64,000 nucleotides of DNA from contig OX638343.1 in the NCBI GenBank assembly GCA_951813075.1, positions 1,833,999 to 1,897,998 on the forward strand, in the 5' to 3' direction. How positions within the stretch are numbered: position 1 is the first letter of the stretch; each line of letters opens with the position of its first letter. A program made the position numbers and the translations under genes. The notes beneath the pieces are model-generated. The model searched no databases and was not told the origin of the DNA. It saw only the letters and a list, made by a program, of their open reading frames with translations. The DNA comes from Arenicellales bacterium (GTDB lineage Bacteria > Pseudomonadota > Gammaproteobacteria > Arenicellales > JAJDZL01). Positions 29,341 through 38,370 of the stretch are shown here, one piece after another.

Positions 29341-30179
29341 TCGGGGAAGTGAGGGACCGTCTCAGGGCGGGCTGCGACCCGAATGATCGCAATGAGAATG
29401 GATTCACCCCGCTTTACAGGGCGGTTGCCGCCACCGGGGACCCCGAGGTGATCGTCGCACTGCTGGAGGCCGGCGGCAATGTGCGCTCGCGCACAGACGG
29501 TGATGTCACACCACTTCATTCGGCTGCCGGGAAAAGCGACGAACCGCGGGTGGTGGAACTTCTGCTCGGGGCCGGTGCGGATCCGAATGCGAGAAACCAC
29601 AGTGGACAGACTCCCCTGCATCTGGCGGCGGATCGGATACCGGGCAATCCGAGGATCATCGAGATCCTGGTGAGAGCGGGTGCCAGGCCGAATGTCAAGG
29701 ACAATAACAACTACACTCCGTTGCTACGTGCCGCCTCTAGATGTAGAGACCCTGCCGTCGTCGAGGCGCTGATTGGGGCCGGCGCCGACCCCAATCTGCA
29801 GGGGGTGTGCGGCCGCACTGCACTGCAGATGGCGGTCTCCTCCAACAGTGTTGTCTGGGGGACGGACGGCAGGACGGACATCGCCGAGGCGCTGATCCGG
29901 GCTGGGGCCGACCCGAATGTGGCCGACAACTACGGCGACACCGCCATGCATTTTGCGGCCTCAAGAACCCGGACTCTGAGGATCTTCGAGCTGCTGGTCG
30001 AGGCCGGTGGTGATCTCACCGCCAGGGACCGCGATGGCAAGACACCACCTCAATGTTTTGACTGGAAAAAGGAGTGTCCCGAAGTCTATGAGTATCTGAA
30101 GCGGGTCCAGGCACAGCAGAAGGCCGGACCGCGTCCATTGCTGGGGAAAAGGCTGGCACAGGTCCGCAAGAAGGACTGA
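29277..30179 (+). CDS. ankyrin-repeat protein, single-solenoid type (ANK300)
   Basis: 300 aa: cap DDFGFDSWEFFRSATVGEVRDRLRAGCDPN, about seven ANK repeats, tail VQAQQKAGPRPLLGKRLAQVRKKD shared with the ANK299 proteins. ATG at 29277 with CAGGAGA upstream. Compared with ANK299 the first three repeats are diverged and the last two nearly identical, a mosaic pattern suggesting recombination. It lies 192 bp downstream of ANK307 on the same strand and mirrors the ANK299 gene at 23441-24340 across the island centre. No own nuclease lies between it and ANK307. Confidence 0.85.
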   Translation: MTEKDTDDFGFDSWEFFRSATVGEVRDRLRAGCDPNDRNENGFTPLYRAVAATGDPEVIVALLEAGGNVRSRTDGDVTPLHSAAGKSDEPRVVELLLGAGADPNARNHSGQTPLHLAADRIPGNPRIIEILVRAGARPNVKDNNNYTPLLRAASRCRDPAVVEALIGAGADPNLQGVCGRTALQMAVSSNSVVWGTDGRTDIAEALIRAGADPNVADNYGDTAMHFAASRTRTLRIFELLVEAGGDLTARDRDGKTPPQCFDWKKECPEVYEYLKRVQAQQKAGPRPLLGKRLAQVRKKD

Positions 30180-30604
30180 ATCAGCAGGTCTGCAATGCCG
30201 ATGGCCATGTCATTTCCCGGCGTTGCCTACGCAGTCTCCATGGAAGGGACTGACATTGTGCGGACGGGTACGGAGATGCGGTTCGTTCGGACAGTCGAAA
30301 ATCGGTACAGGTCCTGATCGCGTCTGGTCGGCGAGGATGCCGGGCATTGATCGGAAGTTCACAGGAGATCCGGTATACGGGGAATTCAGGACGGAAGGGA
30401 GTTCCAGTGGATTGACCGACAGGAAGATGACCGAATGATGGAGATCCGGGAATGTCGCATCAACCGTCCATACGGTGCGTCCGTTAACCGGTACGTGACA
30501 GGGCTTGCCGGAATTCAACAGGCATCGATGACCGGCGACAGTCGAAAGCCCGGAACACACAGTCATGCGGTGACCGAGCCGCGGCAATCAGGAGAGAATG
30601 GGAA

Positions 30605-30888
30605 ATGACGGAAAAGGACACAGACGATTTTGGATTTGATTCATGGGAGTTTTTCAGATCGGCCACTGTCGGGAATGTGAGGGACTGTCTCTGGGCGGGC
30701 TTCGACCCGAATGCGCGCGATAAGAATGGATTCACCCCGCTGTGTACAGGGCGGTTACCGGGAAAAGCGACGAACCGCGGGTGCTGGAACTTCTGCTCGG
30801 GGCCGGTGCAGGTCTCACAGCAAGCGACTGCATCGGAGATATCGGTGAGTCCGTAAGCCTGTTTCGGACCACTTCCGGTCGCGGATGA
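30605..30888 (+). pseudogene. internally deleted ANK gene remnant (right)
   Basis: Carries the ANK300 start (TDDFGFDSWEFFRSATVGNVRDCL), then an out-of-frame internal deletion: GFTPLCTGRLPGKATNRG in the initial frame, with ANK-like codons (VLELLLGAGAGLTASD) continuing in the next frame to a TGA at 30886-30888. Same joint as the left-arm remnant at 22625-22908. Confidence 0.72.
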
Positions 30889-31060
30889 CACAGGTTACGG
30901 TGACAGCTGGCAGCAGCCGAGAGTCATCGGGAGAACTCTCCGGGTTTCATCCATTGCACTGAATCGAGGACCTGGCCGACGGGTTCGTGGCATGCTCCGA
31001 CTCAGGGACACTGCAAACGGGAGAACAGGAACTCACCGATTGACACCAACGTGCCCCTGT

Positions 31061-31280
31061 TGTTAATTTCAATTCAAAAATGACCCACCCCATGGGCATC
31101 ATTCATACCCTCAGTCCAGCGGTTTCACAACCGCAATTCAGATTCGATCTCATCGTGTTGCGCCGCTCCTGATCACACTTTCTGATTTGCTTCAAGCGCG
31201 CTCACATCCTGAGCGCCTCGTCGGTGCCGGTCGCGATTGTGAAAGCGCCAGCTGCGGTTGCCGGTTTCGATGATCTCGCG
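31061..31280 (-). mobile_element. IS21-like element fragment (istB 3' end and terminus)
   Basis: Present only in the right arm. The outer end TGTTAATTTCAATTCAAAAA then TGACCCACCCC resembles an IS21-family terminus. On the minus strand the adjoining codons EIIETGNRSWRFHN resemble the C-terminus of IstB ATPases as I remember them. Everything else of the element (istA, most of istB) is gone. The surrounding sequence is shared with the left arm and the fragment replaces about 180 bp there. Confidence 0.5.
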
Positions 31281-31473
31281 GTATGGAACAGCCGAAGCAT
31301 CCATCAGATGGTCTGAAACCATGACGCTGCAGGCAATCAGTCTGCCTTGACTGAATGCAGGCAGACCCTGCGATTGCTGACGCTCAATACCGGTGCGCCG
31401 GGAATTCACCGGACTCCCGGCGTGACCGCAGAACACCTGTCTGATACGACCGACCGCCTCCACCAGGCAACAC

Positions 31474-33117
31474 TCAATCCGTATCAGGATCGTTCGGTTG
31501 CATATTGATGTCGGATTCGGCCAGCGCCGGATTGTTCCTTATCAAGTCCCAGGCCGACATGCCCTGGCTGTCAACCATTGCCGCATCGGCTCCGGATTCA
31601 ACAAGAAAATTGACGATGCCTGCACTGTTGCTGAATCCAGCCGCACACATCAGCGGTGTGCGCCCATCCTCATTGACTGCGTCCAAGTCAGCACCCGCAT
31701 CCAGCAGTTCCCTGAGCACCCATGTATTCGGGTTGTGACACGACGCCAGATGCAGAGGGGTTGCGCCGGTGTTGTCCAGTGCATTCACGTCGCTGTGTGC
31801 ATGCACAAGAAATCGTGCAATTTCCGGTTTGCTGTTGAAGCGTACCGCGAGATGCAGGGCAGTGCAGCCATTCTCATCGATCGCATTCACGGTGCATCCG
31901 GCTTTCAGGAGGATTTCGATGATCCTGGGACTGGCGTTGCTCTGTGCAGCATAGTGCAGGGCGGTCCTGCGACAATCCCCTCTCGGATTCGGATTCGCAC
32001 CATTTCCCAGAAGCGTCCGGACAGCAACAGGGTTGCTGTTGGATGCGGCAGCCCGGTCCAACGGGGTGACATCAGCTGAGTTGCGTACATTTGCATCGCC
32101 TCCCGACTGCAGCAACAGATTGATGATATCCGGATCATCTGAAATCTCAGCTGCCACGTGCAAGGGGGTCAAGTCAGCTTCATTGCGCACATTCACATCC
32201 GCTCCGCCGCCGAGAAGTTTCCTCAAGATTTTCTCGCTGGGCCGGAATCGGACCGCATGATGCAACGGCGTCTCGCCCCATTCATTGCGAACATTCATGT
32301 CCGCTCCGGCTCCGATCAGCAGGTCAAGCAACTGTGTAGTCAGGTCAATCTCAACCGCAACGTGAAGCGCTGAGTAACCCTCCTCATTCTGTTCATCCGG
32401 GCTGGCACCGGCATCCAGAATCAACCTGATATCCTCAAGACTCCGTTCAGCGATTATTGAACGAAGCAACGGTGTCTGCCGCTCCGCCGCATTGACTTCG
32501 CACCTGACAAGAAATTCAATCACCTTCGGATTTCTTGTACCCTCCAATGCATATTCCAGCGGAAAGAAACCAAACCGATCAGTCGGACACATGTCGCACC
32601 CGGCATCCGCCAGTACCCTGAGTATCTCGGGATTGTCGTTCTCCCCGGCCGCATAATGCACCGCATAGGCATGCGCCCTGTCGATCATCTGCAGGTCGAA
32701 ACCGGCATCAATGACTGACTTGACCACAGCGGGATTCCTGTTGTGAGCCGCCGCCGCATGCAAAATCAGCATTTCCGCATCGAAACCATCAATCATGCCT
32801 GCCCCGGCATCCGTCAAGACCCTGATCACTTCGGGATTCTCATTGCTCTCAGCCGCAAGATGCAACGGCGTCTTTTCCGCCTCGTTCTCCGGCTGCAGTC
32901 CGGCACCGGCATCCAGCAACAATTCCAGCACCCCGGGATCGCTGTGGTGGGCCGCGGCCAAATGCAACAGGGTGTTGCCATCAGCGTCCCGTACATTGAC
33001 ATCACTACCTGACTTCAGGAGCTGAGCGATCTCGCTCGCTTTTTTTTGCGACCTGATCGCTCTTTGCAGTTTGGTCGATGTTTCCCTATTCAGAATCTTG
33101 TTGATCAGTTGTCTCAA
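31474..33117 (-). CDS. ankyrin-repeat protein (ANK547, right)
   Basis: 547 aa, inverted near-copy of the gene at 20445-22088. Differences I count by eye are about a dozen substitutions, e.g. SGSDVNV for SGGDVSV, EKILRKLL for EKIVRKLL, VRFNSKPE for AGFNSKPE. TTG start at 33117 with GGAG upstream, like its twin. Solenoid of about 14 ANK repeats after an N-terminal helical segment. Located next to ANK299 (33380-34279), with both on the minus strand, exactly mirroring the left arm. Both copies are open, so both may be under selection or the duplication is young. Confidence 0.86.
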   Translation of the reverse strand: MRQLINKILNRETSTKLQRAIRSQKKASEIAQLLKSGSDVNVRDADGNTLLHLAAAHHSDPGVLELLLDAGAGLQPENEAEKTPLHLAAESNENPEVIRVLTDAGAGMIDGFDAEMLILHAAAAHNRNPAVVKSVIDAGFDLQMIDRAHAYAVHYAAGENDNPEILRVLADAGCDMCPTDRFGFFPLEYALEGTRNPKVIEFLVRCEVNAAERQTPLLRSIIAERSLEDIRLILDAGASPDEQNEEGYSALHVAVEIDLTTQLLDLLIGAGADMNVRNEWGETPLHHAVRFRPSEKILRKLLGGGADVNVRNEADLTPLHVAAEISDDPDIINLLLQSGGDANVRNSADVTPLDRAAASNSNPVAVRTLLGNGANPNPRGDCRRTALHYAAQSNASPRIIEILLKAGCTVNAIDENGCTALHLAVRFNSKPEIARFLVHAHSDVNALDNTGATPLHLASCHNPNTWVLRELLDAGADLDAVNEDGRTPLMCAAGFSNSAGIVNFLVESGADAAMVDSQGMSAWDLIRNNPALAESDINMQPNDPDTD

Positions 33118-33379
33118 ATCGGTTGTCTCCAGATGGTCGCTCGATCAAACATCTATTCCATCGTAATCGATACCAAGGCTCCGGTCAGAGGACCTGCGCG
33201 ATCCCGATCAATGCCCGGCTCCCTCGCCGCACCGGACGCGATCAGGACCTGTACCGCTTCCCGACTGTCCGAACGAACAGCATCTTCGTACCCGTCCGCA
33301 CAATGTCAGTTCCTTCCATGGAGACTGCGCAGGCAATGCCGGGAAATGGCACGGCCATCGGCATTGCAGACCCGCCCGA

Positions 33380-34279
33380 TCAGTCCTTCTTGCGGACCTG
33401 TGCCAGCCTTTTCCCCAGCAGCGGACGCGGTCCGGCCTTCTGCTGTGCCTGGACCCGCTTCAGATACTCATAGACTTCGGGACACTCCTTTTTCATATTA
33501 AAATATTGAAGTGGTGTCTTGCCGTCGCGGTCCCTTGCGGTGAGATCCGCACCGGCCTCGACCAGCAGCTCAAAGACTTTCAGGGTTTCCGTCCTTGCGG
33601 CGGCAAAATGCATGGCGTTGAATCCGTAGACATCGGTCACATTCGGGTCGGCCCCGGCACGGATCAGCGCCTCGGCGATGTCCGTCCTGCCGTTTGCCCC
33701 CCAGACCACACTGTTGGAGGAGACCGCCATCTGCAATGCGGTGGAGCCAGCGACGCCCTGCAGATCGGGGTCGGCACCGCCCTTGATCAGGGCTTCGATG
33801 ACCGCCGGATCCTCACAGTTCGAGGCGGCATAGAGCAGCGGGGTGTACCGTAACTTGTCGAAAACATCCGGTTCGGCGCCGGCCCCCACCAGAACCTCGA
33901 TGATCGCCGGACTGCCCGGTCTCCGTTCAGCCGCCCGGTGCAAAGGGGTGTATTCGCTGTCGTTTCTCGCATTCGGATCCGCACCGGCCCCGAGCAGAAG
34001 TTCCAGCACCCGCGGCTCGTCGCTGCTTCCGGCAGCTGAGTGCAGGATTGTGGTTCCTCTGTCACTGCATGCATGCACATCTGCGCCGGCGTCCAGCAGT
34101 ACGATGATGACCGCAGGGTCTTTCGTGGCGGTTGCGCGATGAAGCGGGATAATTCCGTCCTTGTCGCGCTCATTCGGGTCGCAACCCGCCGCAAGGCGAT
34201 CTCTCACGTCCTCGACAGTCGCCGATCTGAAGAACTCCCTTGAACCGAATTCATAAGCGTCTGTGTCCTTCCCTGCCAT
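33380..34279 (-). CDS. ankyrin-repeat protein, single-solenoid type (ANK299, right)
   Basis: 299 aa: cap YEFGSREFFRSATVEDVRDRLAAGCDPN, about seven ANK repeats, tail VQAQQKAGPRPLLGKRLAQVRKKD. ATG at 34279 with AGGAGCGGAAG upstream. It lies about 350 bp downstream of the intact nucB (34626-35141) on the same strand, the only complete nucB-ANK299 pair in the window. If the cassette is toxin/immunity-like, this is the candidate partner of NucB. Confidence 0.87.
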   Translation of the reverse strand: MAGKDTDAYEFGSREFFRSATVEDVRDRLAAGCDPNERDKDGIIPLHRATATKDPAVIIVLLDAGADVHACSDRGTTILHSAAGSSDEPRVLELLLGAGADPNARNDSEYTPLHRAAERRPGSPAIIEVLVGAGAEPDVFDKLRYTPLLYAASNCEDPAVIEALIKGGADPDLQGVAGSTALQMAVSSNSVVWGANGRTDIAEALIRAGADPNVTDVYGFNAMHFAAARTETLKVFELLVEAGADLTARDRDGKTPLQYFNMKKECPEVYEYLKRVQAQQKAGPRPLLGKRLAQVRKKD

Positions 34280-34625
34280 CTTCCGCTCCTTCCTTTCCTA
34301 TTTCAGTTCTCCCGGTCGCGGCAGCTGCAGCTATGCAGGCCCTTCGCTCCCCGCGGGCCGACTGCATTGTGTCCATGCTGCCGATACAATCAGAATGCAT
34401 CCCGGACCCGATTCCAGCAGGTACATTTTATACCGCCGCATCGCATGCACCGGGCCTGAATCCATTTTCCCCGCACATCCACCCGATCCGACATGGTCTC
34501 ACTTGAACACGGATTCCCGCCGCACCCGGCAACCCTCACCAGATCACGATGGACGGCTGCACCGCATGGGTGGTTGCAGGATAATCCGGAGTCTTCATCA
34601 CCTCATCCCCATTGCAGATGCCGGA

Positions 34626-35141
34626 TCAGGGTGTCGCGGACCACGGGTACGACTGCCCTTCCGGTAGCCCGAGGAAGCGCACTTCCTTAACTTCAATTCC
34701 ATCCACAAATCCCGCCTCCCTGAGCGATTTTCCTATGAATCTGCGATCGATGCCCAGCACCTTCGCCGCACTGGGCAGGATCAGGGCATCCCCTGATCTG
34801 ATCTGAGGGTATACCGCCCTCTGGTTTGTTGAGAGTTTGCCGCTGCCCGTCTTCACCTCCACGATGACTATCTTGCCGCTCTGGGTTTTGTACACGATGT
34901 CGGGAAATGAATTTATCGCTCCGTCACTGCTTTTGAATCCGAATCTCGAGGTGGCGATGATCTCATGTTCCTTCATGACCGGCGTACCATCGGCATTCGT
35001 TCGGACATTCAACACGGTAACCGCATCATCTCCGTCCAATCTACCCAAAGCGGCGATATGTTCAGTAGCATGAAAATCATGTTGCAGATTGTTATGTCTT
35101 AACGTGTTCGAAGCTGATGCATGCCGCAAGAATTCCGGCAC
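34626..35141 (-). CDS. PDDEXK-type nuclease-domain protein (nucB)
   Basis: 171 aa, no signal peptide. Nuclease core: SFPDIVYKTQSGK (D81) then VIVEVKTGSGKLSTNQ (E95, K97, Q107), the D…E-x-K…Q order of PDDEXK enzymes. The N-terminal part (LGRLDGDDAVTVLNVRTN) and the C-terminal part (VLGIDRRFIGKSLREAG) are unlike nucA, so this is a second family. The start region overlaps the 5' end of nucA by 25 bp in divergent orientation, leaving no normal promoter space; the true start may be internal, or both genes may be orphan C-terminal toxin modules that lost their N-terminal parts. Downstream partner: ANK299. Confidence 0.65.
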   Translation of the reverse strand: MPEFLRHASASNTLRHNNLQHDFHATEHIAALGRLDGDDAVTVLNVRTNADGTPVMKEHEIIATSRFGFKSSDGAINSFPDIVYKTQSGKIVIVEVKTGSGKLSTNQRAVYPQIRSGDALILPSAAKVLGIDRRFIGKSLREAGFVDGIEVKEVRFLGLPEGQSYPWSATP

Positions 35142-35695
35142 TCACCGCCCAGTCCGCCGTCGCGGCATCGGTCAGGGCGAATATCAGGAAGAAGGCTGAA
35201 TCTGCACCATTATGGTTGTCATGGTTGATCAGGTCCGGATGGGTCTCATCAAAGCCTTCCATGCAGGAGAAACGCCGGTGGCACGATGGCACCGTCGGGT
35301 TGAATATCAGAGAAATAGAAGCGAACAAAGACGAAAATTTGGTGGTATTGAACAAGGTCGTCGGTGCGGATGGACAGGTCACCGGCTACAGAACCGTCTA
35401 TTTCCGTAACGCGGACGGGATCCGGGCCTCACCGGATATTGTAGTTGTCAACGTAAAGACAGGCGAGGTCCGGGCGGTTGAGATCAAGACCGGCGCGGCC
35501 GGACTATCTAAAAATCAGAAAATTGTATTTAAGGAAATTGCAAAAGGAACAGAAGGAAATGCGGTTCCGACCCGGCTGCTCAAGGATCTTGTGGACCAAT
35601 ACAATGCTGCCAACCCGGAAGTTCCCATTCCGGATGATTTCTATACGAAAATGGGAGCGGTTGAAGTTAGGTATCTGGCGGGAATCCTGGATTGA
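35117..35695 (+). CDS. PDDEXK-type nuclease-domain protein (nucA, most complete copy)
   Basis: 192 aa. Ala/Arg-rich N-terminal helix (TAQSAVAASVRANIRKK), then RRWHDG, the core SPDIVVVN (D107), AVEIKTGAAGLSKNQ (E122, K124, Q134) and a conserved tail LLKDLVDQYNAANPEV … VRYLAGILD. Resembles nuclease toxin modules of polymorphic toxins, where a short C-terminal nuclease domain is followed by an immunity gene. Family not identified further. The frame is open for about 45 bp upstream of the ATG, and no strong ribosome-binding site is seen. ANK571 follows at 36124 on the same strand after a 428-bp spacer that is also conserved in the other cassettes. Confidence 0.65.
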   Translation: MHAARIPALTAQSAVAASVRANIRKKAESAPLWLSWLIRSGWVSSKPSMQEKRRWHDGTVGLNIREIEANKDENLVVLNKVVGADGQVTGYRTVYFRNADGIRASPDIVVVNVKTGEVRAVEIKTGAAGLSKNQKIVFKEIAKGTEGNAVPTRLLKDLVDQYNAANPEVPIPDDFYTKMGAVEVRYLAGILD

Positions 35696-36123
35696 CACGG
35701 TGCCGGGTTCCTGTGTCTTTTTCGGAATCGCCGGGAACTTGAACCGGCGTGCTGATTCAGGAACAGTTTCGGCGCAAGAGGCGGTTGCATGTCCCTGAAT
35801 TCTGTCAGGGCGGGTGTGCGGTACAATGATGGTGTGCATGGCTCCGATACGGAAACAGCGTGCTGCCGGTACCGGCGGCAGATTGGATGCAGTGCATGAC
35901 AGGGTGAGAATTGATGTCCATATGGCAGGTGCCCGGATACAGGGAGTCAGCCCGGTCGGGGGCCGGCTGTCCGGGTCTTGCGGCATGAGGCCGATACAGT
36001 TGCCAAGTTCGATCATCGTTGAACGCGGACACGCGGGAAATCCCTGGGCGGTGAGCCCGGGGACCCGATGTACCGTTGTACTGACCTGATCGAGTCACAG
36101 TCACCACCAGGGAGCGAACAGCG

Positions 36124-37839
36124 ATGACCCGGAAAGATCCAGATGCCCATGAGTTCAATTCATGGCAGTTTTTCAGAACGGCCACTGTCGGGGACGTGAG
36201 TGCGCGCCTTGCGGCGGGCTGCGACCCGAATGAGCGCGATGGGAATGGTTTGACCCCGCTTCACAATGCCGCCAGAACCAATGCGCCCCCCGCGGTGATC
36301 GCCGCACTGCTGGATGCCGGCGCGGATGCACGTGCGTGTAGCGGTTCTGGGAATACCCCGCTTCACAGTGCCGCCGGAAACAGTGACCAGCCTCTGGTGG
36401 TGAGATTCCTGCTGGATGCCGGTGCCGATCCGAATGCACGGGGTTATCTTGGAGCCACACCCTTGATTGATGCGTCACAGAAAAACCACCGGAATCCGGC
36501 AGTTCTGGAGGCGCTGATCGAGGGCGGCGCCGATCCCAATGTTTTCGACGATGGTCAGTACAGCCCGCTGCATTGGGCGGCGAGCAGATCCGACAGGCCG
36601 GATGCGATCGAGGTGCTGATCGCGGCCGGCGCCGATCCGAATGCGCGCGGTGTGAGCGGTTTCTCGCCGCTGCACATGGCACTTCTCAGCAATCTGGGAG
36701 TCTGTTGTTCGGACTTTGGAAAGTGGAGCATTCCGGCGGCGCTGATCCGTGGCGGTGCCGATCCGAACCAGCAGAATCTTTATGGCGACACAGCCCTGCA
36801 TGCGGCGACGGGCGAGCATTTCGCTTCTCCCGCCATCTATGAGATTCTGATCGAGGGTGGTGCGGACGCAAGCATTCGGAACGGGGACGGCAAAACGCCG
36901 CTTGGCGTCATGACACGGAAGAGGGACAGGCCGGAGACGGTGGCGTTGCTCAAGGCGGTGGAGGCGGCGCAGAACAGGCGCAGGGCGGCCGGCGTTCCCG
37001 GGGACGGGAGCGGTCAGGCGGTGCGGTGGCGCAGGTTCAATACGGCAGCGTTCTTCCGCCGGGCGGGTGTCGGCGAGGTGCGTTCGTGCCTCCGGGACGG
37101 TGCCGACCCGAACGCCCGCTGCGGGCGCGGTCAGACGGTGCTGTACAATGCCGCTTCAGCGAGCGCCGACCCGGCGGTGCTCGAGGCGCTGATTGCGGCC
37201 GGCGCCGAAGTGGATGCGCGCAACGACTGCGGGAATACGCCGCTTCATGAGGCGGCCCGCGTCGGCAGTGCACCGGCGGTGCTCGAGGCGCTGGTCGCGG
37301 CCGGCGCCGACCCCGGCGCGCGCAACCGGATCGGTGCCACCCCCCTGCACAAGGCGGCGGGCCGCATCCCCGGAAGCCCATCGGTCATCGGCGTGCTGGC
37401 AAAGGCCGGTGCGGATGCCGACGCGTGCACAGTCGACGGCTACACTCCCCTGCTCATTGCGGCGCTGAACTGCCGGGACCCGGCGGTGATCGAGGCGCTG
37501 ATCGCGGCCGGCGCCGATCCGGACCTGCAGGGTGGAGATGATAGGACCGCCCTGCACGTGGCGCTGTGGTACAACGTTTCCGTCACCGGCGGCAGCGGCA
37601 GCCCGGGCATTCCGCAGGCGCTGGTGCGCGGCGGCGCCGACCCGAACATACAGAACGATTCCAACTTTACCGCCATGCATATGGCAGCCCACTGGTGTCA
37701 GAACCCGGAGATATTCGCGATTCTGGTGGCGGCCGGTGCTGATCTCGGCATCCGCAACCAACATGGTGATACCGCGTTCAGCGATTTGAATCGGAACCAC
37801 CCTGAAGTCGTCGAGGCCCTGGGCCTGTCCGAAACGTAG
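36124..37839 (+). CDS. ankyrin-repeat protein, double-solenoid type (ANK571, right)
   Basis: 571 aa, colinear with the left copy at 16733-18448 with scattered substitutions. First solenoid capped by FNSWQFFRTATVGDVSARLAAGCDPN, second by FNTAAFFRRAGVGEVRSCLRDGADPN near residue 300; linker rich in Arg/Gly (NRRRAAGVPGDGSGQ). Ends HPEVVEALGLSET. ATG at 36124 with AGGGAGCG 9 bp upstream. Only copy with an intact nucA in front, hence the best candidate for a functional cassette. By GC content it stands out from the AT-richer backbone genes. Confidence 0.88.
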   Translation: MTRKDPDAHEFNSWQFFRTATVGDVSARLAAGCDPNERDGNGLTPLHNAARTNAPPAVIAALLDAGADARACSGSGNTPLHSAAGNSDQPLVVRFLLDAGADPNARGYLGATPLIDASQKNHRNPAVLEALIEGGADPNVFDDGQYSPLHWAASRSDRPDAIEVLIAAGADPNARGVSGFSPLHMALLSNLGVCCSDFGKWSIPAALIRGGADPNQQNLYGDTALHAATGEHFASPAIYEILIEGGADASIRNGDGKTPLGVMTRKRDRPETVALLKAVEAAQNRRRAAGVPGDGSGQAVRWRRFNTAAFFRRAGVGEVRSCLRDGADPNARCGRGQTVLYNAASASADPAVLEALIAAGAEVDARNDCGNTPLHEAARVGSAPAVLEALVAAGADPGARNRIGATPLHKAAGRIPGSPSVIGVLAKAGADADACTVDGYTPLLIAALNCRDPAVIEALIAAGADPDLQGGDDRTALHVALWYNVSVTGGSGSPGIPQALVRGGADPNIQNDSNFTAMHMAAHWCQNPEIFAILVAAGADLGIRNQHGDTAFSDLNRNHPEVVEALGLSET

Positions 37840-37969
37840 CAACCGGTCATGCCCGATGTGTGGCGACTGAAACGTTCTTGTCGCTTCCATGCGGCAGTGT
37901 CGGAAGACGTCCACCCCCGCATCCGGGCCGGAGCCGTCGCTGCGATGTCGAAGGCAACTTCCACCATTT

Positions 37970-38049
37970 TCCCTCGACTTGTCGGTCCCGGCAGAAAGTT
38001 TGCATTCCAGATAATTTCATGGGAAATCGGGAAAGGTGCTGTGGAGTAA
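37970..38049 (+). pseudogene. nucA C-terminal remnant (outer right)
   Basis: Diverged copy of the nucA tail (VGPGRKFAFQIISWEIGKG … corresponding to NPEVRIPDDFYTKMGEV, read partly out of frame), followed by a copy of the nucA-ANK spacer (about 38050-38200). It mirrors the outer left remnant (16463-16590) and marks the right edge of the palindromic island. Confidence 0.45.
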
Positions 38050-38370
38050 CCGCCCGGAATCCTGGATTGGTACGGTACCGTTTTCCGCGCCTTATTCGGG
38101 AATCGCCGTAAACTCCAACCGGCGTGGTGTTTCAGGATCAGTTTCGGTGCGTGAGGCAGTTGCATGTCCTTAAGTTCTGTCAGGGTGGATGCGCTGCAGG
38201 CACCGACAAGAAATCCTGTACCATCTGCCACAGTACCGCTTGAAATACAGGAGATATCCCGTCCGTCTTGGAAGAATTGTCAGCAGACATCACATCAATC
38301 CTGATAAGAATTTGACTATACTGCGAGTACGCCACCACTGATACAATACAGTATGTTCATTAGATTGAAG

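Noticed and set aside
16733..37839. Prophage or integrative element explanation for the island
   Set aside because: No integrase, phage structural genes, conjugation genes, tRNA or att-like direct repeats were found; only an IS21-like scar.
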